Assembly: GCA_025526915.1 (NCBI GenBank)
Contig: JAHLKH010000042.1
Span: forward strand, 62,001-126,000
DNA from: Entophlyctis helioformis
Taxonomy: Eukaryota > Chytridiomycota > Chytridiomycetes > Chytridiales > Chytriomycetaceae
Reading direction: 5' to 3'
DNA: 64,000 nt
Position 1 is the stretch's first letter. The number at the start of each line of letters is the position of its first letter. Below are positions 56,033-64,000 of the stretch, piece after piece. The notes beneath the pieces are model-generated. The model did no database searches and was not told where the DNA came from. It saw nothing but the letters and a program-made list of their open reading frames with translations. The position numbers and the translations under genes are program-made.

Positions 56033-59000
56033 ATGACCGCATCTCCAACCGCACCTCCAACCGTGCCAGGAGCAGCAGTGCCGGCCATTGATGTGTACTA
56101 CGCAGCCCTCGACGCAGCCCTCGCAGCAGCCTCCAAGGCAGTCGCCGGCATGCCGTCGACCTTTCCAGCATCAGCAGCTGCATCGCCCACAACGACAAGC
56201 AGACTCACGCCGTTCAGCGAGGCAACCGTCGCGGGCGAGTATGCAGGATGGAACAGCAGCAGCAGCAAGGCGAGCGAGGCGGCCACGCGAGCGCGGGCAA
56301 AGCAGGCGCTCAAGGCCTCGTCGAGAGAGTACCGGGCGGTGCTGCGCAAGCACCTGGCAGAGACGCTGCAGCCCGTCTTGCAGTCGCAGGCCTCTGTCTT
56401 TGCGGCCGAGCGCACCCTTGCCGCCTTTCGCCTCCGGGCTGCGACGATCGTGGTACGTTTGTGACGCTGGCTCGCTGCGAGCGGTCGCAGAGGTCCGAGC
56501 AGGTGGAGGACGGCCAGGCGGCGGCCAGGCGGCGGCCAGAGAGCTCGTCGCTGTCCGTCCGTAGCCGTCGGTCCAGCAAGTGGTGGGCGAGTGCTGATCC
56601 CGATGCACCCACCATGCCTTGCCTGATCACACTGCGCATGCGCATCCCGACCACGTCCAGAGCGAGCATCGCGGCGGTGTCGACCGCCTCCTCGAGCCCG
56701 TGTTCCTGCTCCTGGATCTGTCCATTGAAGCAACCGAGCAGCGTAAGCGGCAGCAGCAGCGTTGACATGCCATCTGGCTCAGCCGAGACCGCTCGACCAA
56801 CACTGACTCTGTCCACGTCATGGCCTCGACCCGCACGCGTCCGGCTCGGCTTATCCGACTCGGCTCTTCCCGACTCGGCTTCCCGACTCAGAATGGGCCG
56901 AGTCGCTGCTGACGTTCAGTCTCATCGAGGACCTGCTCGACATCCTCACGGTCGAAGCAGCCGAGCATCTCTTCATGTATCTCGACAGCCGATCAGAGTT
57001 TTTGACAAAGGTAGCATGTACTCTTGCCGGCAATGGCTGCTCTGCATGATCGCTGACCGTTTGCCAATCGTTGAGTAGGACATTGATCCTGGAAAGCGCA
57101 AGGGACTGCTCGTGCTGCGCATCTGCAACGAGATTCTGCGACGACTGTCCAACCCAAACACAATGTGGTGTGCGGCAAGATCCTTACGTTCCTGTCCAGC
57201 GTGTTCCCGCTCAACGAGCGGTCTGGCACCAATGCACGCGGCGACTTCAACACGGACAACAAGACCATCTTCGACACGCTGCCCACTCTGGATGAGATGG
57301 ATGTGGACGACAACAGCGAGTCCAAGGCAGAGTCCAAGAAAGGTGCCTCGGCAGCGCATGGGTTGCATTTGTAGGGCCGCGCTGACACAAGTGATGTCTA
57401 CAGAAAGGGAACATGCGGTGTTTTACAACACATTCTGGAGCCTGCAGTCATTCTTTTCCAACCCAACATCGGCATTCAATCCCGAACGGTTCGAGACGCT
57501 CAGAAAGGTGCGTTCGCAAGCCGAGATGCCAGCGATATCGTTTTGCAGTCTGGCCAAGCGACTCAATCCTGCTCCAAACGGCCATGACAGGGCGTCGAGA
57601 AGGTGCTTGCGATCTTTACTGCTCAGCAAGAGGCAGCAGACCGGTCCAATGGCGCAGGAAGCGACAAGCGGCGTTCAACCAGCGCAAAGCACGCTGAATC
57701 CGTGCCCTCGACGTCTGACATCAAGCGCGACTACTTTTTCCCAAAGTTCCTGACGTCGCGCAACTTATTCGACCTCGAGCTCAACAGCCCGTTCTTCCGC
57801 AGACAGATCCTCGTGCAGATCATGATTGTGTTCCAGTTCCTCGGCGGGCTGACGGCACCGGAAAAGGAGCGCGTCGCGCGGATGTTTGCAGACGACAGCA
57901 AGCGAGCTCAGCCAAACAAGGCGCTGATGTATGCGTATACACTAGACAAGGACCAGGAAGCCTGGCTGGCGGATTGCCGCGGTCGGGCCATGTACGTGCT
58001 GGAGCGTATCTCGCCCAACGGCAAGCAATTCACCAAGACGCTCATCACAGTCATTACCCACGAAAGGAACTGGGTATGCTTGCAGACTCTCTGCGCGTGC
58101 GCCTGTTATGCGGCACGAGCATAGTTCCTGACGCCGTTTCTGCACGCACGGACAACCAGCTCAAGTGGAAGCTCGAGTCTTGCCAGACATACGAGCTGCC
58201 TCCCGTGCCACTCAAGCATGTCAAGCTTCGTCCGGGAATGTCGCGTGCATCCAACAGCCGATGGCTGGGCAACGACCAGCTCACGCAGCTGTGGGATCGT
58301 GGCCACGATCTCAAGCAGGTGCTTCGATTCAAGGCACAGCACAGCAAAGTGCCTGCGCTCGATCATCACCTGCAGGACCTGGACTACCAGCTGGAAGACG
58401 ACTGCAAGACGCTCACCGAAGGCACCGACGAAGCGTATCTTCAGTCCAACGACATGCGCTACTGCTGGCTCGCCTACCGCACTGCGCTGCGATCGCATGT
58501 GCATTTATTCACCAAGAAGGAGACTTCTGCTGCTGCTGCTGCGCCTGCCGCTGCCAAGACGGGGCAGCCAGAAATGACGTCGTCCACCATGGTCATTGAT
58601 TTGCTGCGCGAGTGGCGAAGCATTCGTGCCCGCGCCAATGCAAAGGAGGCGGCTCCGGCAGAGGAAGACACGAGCGGCAACATCCAAACCGAGGACGAGG
58701 CGCAGGACGCCATGCTCGAAAGCCAGGCCACTGTCAACCCCAGTGCGCTCAATGACGAGTCGTCGTCGTCATCGGCGGCGGAGGCAGCGGCCATGTCGCA
58801 GACGCTGCTGGACCAGCCCGAGCTTAGCGGCGACAACAGCCGCATCAACAGCGGCGACAATGGCCAACTCGTTGACGACAGCGACGAGTTAGCCAGCGGG
58901 CCAGTCAGCGAGACGGATCTCGCTGACGAACTGCACGGCCGCGCATATGCCGGCGAGTCTGGACAAGAGTCGCAGCACGACGGTGACCGCGAGTCGATGC

Positions 59001-59363
59001 GCGACGACAACCATGACGACAGCGGTGTGCAAGAGATTAGCGACGACGTGCAAATGAGCGTGTCGCAGCAGGAGCTGCGCGTGCTGGAGGAGCGTGATGT
59101 GATGATGGTAGACAACTTGCCGACCAGCAGTCGCAGTCGCAGTCGCCGCAGCAGCAGCCAAAGCAGTTACGAGGACGACAAGACTGTGAGCCAGTCGCCT
59201 TCCAAGGTATGTGTGATGCTTGTGTATACATGGAGGGTTCATTGCATGGCCGGCTTCGAGCGACGGACGGCTGACAAGTGTGTGTGCTGGCGAACAGAAG
59301 CGCGGATCAGATACCGAAGACGATGGCGAGAGAACGCCAAGCAAGCGAACACGGCCAGTGTAA
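56033..59363 (+). CDS. THOC1: THO complex subunit 1 (Hpr1/THOC1), apparent frameshift
   Basis: THO/TREX component that packages nascent mRNA for export. ATG at 56033. Exon 1 (to 56450) is Ala-rich then helical (EYRAVLRKHLAETLQPVLQS). After a long intron (acceptor about 56662) come LLEPVFLLLDLSIEATEQ, WAESLLTFSLIEDLLDIL, AEHLFMYLDSRSEFLTK, DIDPGKRKGLLVLRICNEIL, RRLSNPNT / VVCGKILTFLSSVFPLNERS, HAVFYNTFWSLQSFFSNPT, GVEKVLAIFTAQQEAADRS, YFFPKFLTSRNLFDLELNS, FFRRQILVQIMIVFQFLGGL and FTKTLITVITHERNW. These match the Efp1/THOC1 core in order. At about 57160-57166 the frame changes between SNPNT and VVCGKIL with no splice site available; one base is missing. The tail (58500-59200) is acidic and Ser/Gln-rich, then SRSRSRRSSSQSS; the last exon after AACAG gives KRGSDTEDDGERTPSKRTRP and stops at 59363. 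Confidence 0.9.
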
Positions 59364-59444
59364 TCCCGTTTGAATGAATAAGACGTGCAGTTTGCGACCA
59401 CTTTTCATTCGCCATGGACCCCGGGGGTCTGGCATGCCCCGCCA

Positions 59445-62400
59445 TCATGGAACCACGTGAAGCAGCACAGGGCGGCATGCACGACTGCGGATACTGCGCA
59501 CGAGAGCAGGCACGCCACGCGGTGCACGGTGCCCACGACTACCCGCAGCGGCTGATGCCGATGCAGACGCCGATGCCGATGCAGATACTGACGCGGCATG
59601 GTAGGCGGCACCCGAACCAGCAGCATCAAACAGCTGACGCAGACTGCAGCATCCGATCGCCAGCCCGTGACCCTCCTCGAGCGAAAAGCTGCCCGTCGTG
59701 ACGTACCCAACAATGCGGGTATCGTCAGGGATCGTCGAAGCAGCGGCCTCGTCCTCATCGTCGCTGTCGATACGGAAGCCGGCATCAACAGCCGCGTGCG
59801 TGTGCGCGAGCGTGTCTGCCGCCGAGTGTGCGTAGATGATGCTGCAGGCACCAGGCACGCCTCTCGACACGGGCGTCACGACCACGCGCACAAACGACGC
59901 GGCCAGGACGTGTGCATCAAGAGCTGCTGCTGCACGCGGGTTGTGTCGTGCCAGACGCGCGGACTTGGCCGACAGCGCAGCGACAAAGTCGTCAAACGTG
60001 TCGGCAGCGGATGGGTTGGATGCGCGTGCAAGGAGGAGGTCGTTGATGTGGCTGACGATGCGCGGCGAGTGGATGACTATCAGTGGCGAGCGCGATGCGG
60101 ACACTGCAGCCGGAGTGGCAGGTGACGCCGGCGGTGCGTCTGCCGACGTGTCCATGGTGTCCTGTCCGGCACTCTCTGCCGTTGCGCCAGCGCCGACAGA
60201 GCAAGCGAGTGGAAAGGCGGCTCAAACGGCGACGGCACATGCAGCTTGGCGTAGTTGGGCCGCTTGGCTTTCGGTGTGCGATCATACTTGTCCTGCTGGC
60301 TGGTCCGCAGCGCTGCTGCATCTGTCATGTAGGCAGCCGTCTCGGGATAGTCGTACGGGAAACACGGCAAGGCAGACTCGAAATGGAGGCTGTAACGGTC
60401 GCGCAGCCCTACGTCCGCGTTTGTGGCAGCCCATGGGTCAGACAGGGATTGGATGCCAGAGTATAGACGAGAGCCAACCTACCGATAACGCGTGCACCGG
60501 CAAAGACAAGCGTGAGCCAAAAGTCCATGGCCCATCCGCGCGGCACAATCAGGTCCCATCCGTTGGAAATCTCGCTGCAGGCAGGGCTGCTCGAGCCCGG
60601 CGACGCCGACTTGCCAAACTGCATCGAGTAGTAGCTCGCACGGTGCACAAGTAGCACAGGCACTTGCGAGTCGGTCGGCAACGGGTCGAGCGGAGTGCCA
60701 GGGATGAGGAGCTTGGATCGACGTGCCTGGATCGTCTTGGCGTCTGGCCTGCTGCTCAACAACGCCTCTCGTGATGCACCATCCCAGATTGCCGGCAGGC
60801 TCGCCAGTCCCGTCGGCCAAGCCTGGATAGCGTTCATGAGATCCGTGTTGCTCTGCGGGTCGGCCACATCAGCCAGCCCCTCTGTCCTGCCTGGCACCCT
60901 GACGGGGAATCTGTGTTTGGGGAATCATCCAAGCGATGTGAGTTGGCCATCTCGACAAAGGCCAAGGAGGGAGGCTTGAAGCAAAACATACGATAGACGT
61001 GGGTCGTGCACCGTCAGTCCAATGACAACGCCTGGTGGCAAAGTCGCGGGCGACTGGACGGGCTCGATCAGTTTCCAGACGCGATGAGCAGCCTCGTTGA
61101 TATTGGCGTTGGGCGGGTCTTGCTGAGTCGGCGAGCACAGCTGGAGACACGCTGACAACGTGGCATGCGATCGTGGACCGCAGAGCTCAAAGCGGACAAA
61201 CTCCCCCTTGAGGCTTGTGACAGCGAGATTGGCGGTGGCGGTCGCCGAGGCCGAGAGAGCCTGCACTACAACAGAGTGGATGGCGGGATGTGTCCAGATC
61301 CACAGCGTGCGCGATGCGTCCTGCTGGCCTGCAGACCTCCACAGCATGTCGACAGGGCCAATGCATCCACGCGGATATTGATCTATCTCGTGGAAGAATG
61401 ACACCGTATGCCGATCGCCACTGGTGTAACTGGGCCGAATGCCTTGTGTCAGACACGTGTTTGGAGAGCAGTGCAACCGTTCCACATCATGGGCGAGTGA
61501 GACGTACTCGCCGTGACCAATGTCGGGAAAAGTCGGGTCGAGAAAGGGACGCAGGAAAGCGACGATGGATGCCGTGTCCTGGCCGCATACTTGGACGGTG
61601 TGCATGTACGATGCGTCATGCAATGTGCACTGATGCTTGCTTGCACGGAACGTTGCACGCGTGCTCTTGTCGTTTGGACGGTCGGCCTGTGATGCCGCAA
61701 GACTAGCAGTCAGCAGGCAGCCAGAGACACGAAAGCAACAATAGCAGCTCCTCACAAGCTTATGGCCCCATTTTTCAATCATCTTCATGCGCTTTGCATG
61801 CCACACATGCGTCTCGAGCCACTGATTGTGTGCTATTTCAAGCGTCGGTCAGCCTCGTATCGATCGATTGTAAAACACTCTTGCCATGCCGAGCAAAGGC
61901 TGGCCGCACAGCACATACCTGGACGACTCAAAAAGTCTTCGCGCAGGGTGGCAGCCTGGCGCTTCTTGTACCGCTTCTTGATGACCTTTTGAGGATGTCC
62001 GTCCTTGGCCATCTGGTCTAAAGCGCGCTTGCGGACGCGTGTTGGCAGCCGATGGACGTTGTGGCTCGCAGCGCGGCGCCGCATGTGTCTTGCGATGGTC
62101 TGGAAGACCCGCTGGGTTCCTGTAAACTCGCTATGGACAAAGGTCGCCGCTTGTCAGGTCACTCTGTTCGAATGCAGATCGCTCATGCCAGACGGCCGAG
62201 AGACATACGTTGCGTTTCTGAGCGATCGTTCGAGCGAAGTGATCTCGAATGCTCTAGCCTGCCCAGTTGCACCAGCCGGTCAGCCAGGAATAGATGGATG
62301 GACGGATGCATGCATGCGATGGTTGCTGTGCTGCGAAGCGACTTGTAGGCGAAGCGGACAGACAAACCTCGATGGCCTCGGTGACATTGAGCTGGCGCGG

Positions 62401-62753
62401 CGGCAATGCGGCGACAGCACCAGTGGGCTGTGCGCTTGGTGTGCGAGGGCCGCTGTAGGGCTTGCCTGCAAATGGGCGGCTCTGGCCGCTGCTTGGCGAC
62501 TTGCAGCAGCAGCAGCAGCAGCAGGAGTAGTAGTCGCAGCAGCTGGCTGACCTTGAACAGCAATCTGCTGCTTCACTGCGATGCGATGCGGTGTGGGCGA
62601 CGTCAGCCAGAGCGGCTACAGGACACGCGCAGGACAGCGCCAGAGCGCATGGCGTGGACCTACTGCGCTTGCGCTGCTTGGCGTTGCCGGCGTCGCCGCT
62701 GCCGCCCGCACCTCCCTGCCCGCCGCCGACGAGCCTCCCGTTTGACGATCCAT
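59445..62753 (-). CDS. POP1: RNase P / RNase MRP subunit Pop1
   Basis: Largest protein of RNase P and MRP, needed for tRNA 5' maturation and rRNA processing. Proposed ATG 62753 (exon to about 62664, joining SRPFAGKPYSGPRTPSAQPT); this start is tentative. Conserved blocks in order: LPPRQLNVTEAIE, ARAFEITSLERSLRNA, TQRVFQTIARHMRRRAASHN, VHRLPTRVRKRALDQMAKDG (arginine-rich Pop1 motif, about 62080-61990), HNQWLETHVWHAKRMKMIEK, NDKSTRATFRASKHQCTLHD, SRTLWIWTHPAIHSVVVQ, VRFELCGPRSHATL, LPPGVVIGLTVHDPRLSY, SKLLIPGTPLDPLPTDSQVP, GWDLIVPRGWAMDFWLTLVF, FPYDYPETAAYMTDAAALR, KRPNYAKLHVPSPFEPPF and IVGYVTTGSFSLEEGHGLAI. Several GT..AG introns (about 60482-60400, 60949-60890, 61765-61700, 61920-61860). Between EPPF and the Ala/Pro-rich segment at about 60211-60222 the frame shifts by one missing base. 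Convergent with THOC1 (81 bp). Confidence 0.87.
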
Positions 62754-62804
62754 CGCTGCTGCTGCCGGTCGTGGTTTGCGACGATCACAGTAACCGCACA
62801 GCGA
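62754..62804. promoter_or_regulatory. About 51-bp divergent gap POP1 / MIC19
   Basis: Gap between the proposed POP1 ATG and the MIC19 ATG. If the real POP1 start differs the gap changes; no other promoter space exists unless the 5' UTRs overlap. Confidence 0.4.
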
Positions 62805-63778
62805 GATGGGTGCGAGACCAAGCAAGCCGTCGACGTTTGTGCTGCAGAACCCGCGGGCGTCGGGCCTCGACATCCCCATCCAGGTGCGTCCGTCTGCGTC
62901 CGCCTGCGTCTGTCTGCGTTCGTCTGCCACCAAGACTGGGCCTGCTCGCTGACGCCTGTTGCCTTGGCCAGTTCACGCCCGGCCTGCTGCGTCGTCTGCA
63001 AGGCGCCAATGTAAGCCTGCGCACACTGCCAACGCCAGCAGCCTGAACACCGCCGGGCCAGCAAGCCCACAGGCCGCTGCGGGTGCGCAGCAGCACCGCA
63101 CCCGACCGAGGAAACTGGGCTAACACGCAGCGGCACGTCTGCGCACAGGACAACCAGCTGCACTCGTCGGCCGAGGCCGGGTACACCGACGACGACCTCG
63201 ACAAGATCGTCCAGGACCGGGTCGCGCGGGAGCTGTCGTCGCACCAGCAGCGCCGCCTGATTCACGAGCAGCGCTCTGCCGACCAAGTGCGTCGCGAGGC
63301 CGAGGACCTTATCCGGCGGCAAAAGAGGTACGGCCGTCCATTTGCCTGCCTCTCTGTCCATCTGCCTGCTGATCTGCCTGGTCTGCCTACATGATCTGCC
63401 TGTCGCATGGTGCTGTGAGCCATCGAGACACTGACACGACGCCACAGCATCTCCAAGATCACGCCCAAGGACGACTTTGTGGCTGCAGAGGCTGCCATTA
63501 TCCAATGCTACACGTATGTGGCCTGGCCGTGCAGCGCTGGACTTGCGGGGCTGCGCGCGGTGTATGGGGCTGACAGTTGGATGGTCTGAGCACAGGAACA
63601 ATCCCACAAGAACGCTCGACTGCTGGAAGGAGGTGCAGGCGTTCAAGGATCTGGAGAAGCGTGCACTCAAGGTATGCGCTCGCTTTGTAATGCAGTCATG
63701 GCCGCTGGCCCGCGTTGCCCAGACCGTGCTGACTGGTTGCTGCTGGGCCAACAGGACTTTGTCGCCACTGCCCTTTAG
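62805..63778 (+). CDS. MIC19: MICOS subunit MIC19 (CHCH-domain, myristoylation-type N-terminus)
   Basis: MIC19 helps hold cristae junctions together from the intermembrane-space side. ATG at 62805 gives MGARPSKPSTFVLQNPR; Gly2 suits N-myristoylation as in CHCHD3. Exons: to 62882 (GLDIPIQ); 62971-63010 (FTPGLLRRLQGAN), the short fungal MIC19 motif; about 63150-63328 (DNQLHSSAEAGYTDDDLDKI, VQDRVARELSSHQQRRLIHE, QRSADQVRREAEDLIRRQK), a coiled coil; then SISKITPKDDFVAAEAAIIQ and CYTNNPTRTLDCWKEVQAFK with the CHCH-type cysteine pair (CX10C), and a final exon DFVATAL to the stop at 63778. All five introns are GT..AG and keep frame. Total about 150 residues, normal for fungi. A 402-codon antisense frame over this gene is a shadow. 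Confidence 0.9.
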
Positions 63779-64000
63779 ACAGGAGTGCTGCACAGGACAC
63801 CGACCCGCCTTGGGCCAGAGACAACGCCTATGCGCCGAAAGCTTGGCAGCATCTCTCTGAACCCGCATTCCCTTTTGAACATGCCATGAACGATCATCAT
63901 CATCATACCATCATCCATCGACATCACCTTTTCCAGGCTAGATGTGCTGACAGCAGCAGTTGGACGCGAAACAAAACGGGCAGTGAGAATGCGTTTTATC
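63779..64000. other. 3' flank of MIC19, no gene seen
   Basis: 222 bp to the window edge. Contains an ATCATCATCATACCATCATCC run at about 63893-63916. Nothing further supported. Confidence 0.5.

Noticed and set aside
1..59363. Physical link between Sac3 (TREX-2) and THOC1 (TREX) as an mRNA-export cluster
   Set aside because: They are more than 50 kb apart with many unrelated genes between; co-occurrence is most likely chance.
62660..63868. 402-codon minus-strand frame covering MIC19
   Set aside because: Composition is shadow-like and the opposite strand encodes a complete MIC19 with proper splice sites.

Overview
This is a window of a compact, intron-rich nuclear genome, most likely from a zoosporic (chytrid-type) fungus. 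The fungal side is shown by a White Collar-2-like PAS/GATA protein, a fungal-type MIC19, Ubp6, Hpr1/THOC1, Pop1 and an Rpd3 deacetylase. The flagellar side is shown by a complete DNAH1-type axonemal dynein heavy chain and an EFHC (three DM10 domains) doublet-microtubule protein, which only fungi with swimming spores keep. The DNA is GC-rich, with short GT..AG introns (about 55-215 nt) whose boundaries can be read by joining conserved protein blocks. Genus was not determined. No tRNA, rRNA, transposon or CRISPR array was seen.

Layout (20 genes, about one per 3.2 kb): 1-4933 (-) Sac3/GANP, 3' end off the left edge; 5064-7545 (-) EFHC; 8170-10047 (+) unknown four-helix membrane protein; 10630-13441 (+) B-type cyclin; 13624-17113 (+) unknown disordered protein; 17257-20068 (+) class I histone deacetylase; 20333-22281 (-) CLYBL-like lyase; 22647-25889 (+) LETM1; 26227-29835 (-) IQ-motif protein resembling animal C11orf65; 29869-30885 (+) FAM173/ATPSCKMT-type methyltransferase; 31146-31796 (-) NDUFA2; 31888-32899 (+) holo-ACP synthase; 33190-36541 (+) WC-2-like; 36824-37849 (-) TRM10; 37934-39174 (+) metallophosphoesterase; 39414-41785 (+) Ubp6/USP14; 42034-55966 (+) DNAH1; 56033-59363 (+) THOC1; 59445-62753 (-) POP1; 62805-63778 (+) MIC19.

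Functional themes: mitochondrion (CLYBL, LETM1, a methyltransferase of the ATP synthase c-subunit family, NDUFA2, holo-ACP synthase, MIC19), flagellum (EFHC, DNAH1, perhaps the IQ protein), RNA handling and export (Sac3, THOC1, TRM10, POP1) and nuclear regulation (cyclin, HDAC, WC-2). Several genes form tight head-to-head pairs with only 33-91 bp between start codons. The most suggestive is NDUFA2/holo-ACP synthase: a complex I subunit beside the enzyme that activates the complex I acyl carrier protein.

A recurring oddity is the loss of the reading frame inside conserved coding sequence, in every case repaired by one added base (DNAH1, THOC1, POP1, phosphoesterase, IQ protein, WC-2). The uniform sign suggests consensus errors in a long-read assembly rather than decayed genes. 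I found no clearly novel multi-gene system. The best candidates for new biology are the bidirectional pairs, the C11orf65-like IQ protein in a flagellated fungus, and two unrecognised proteins.
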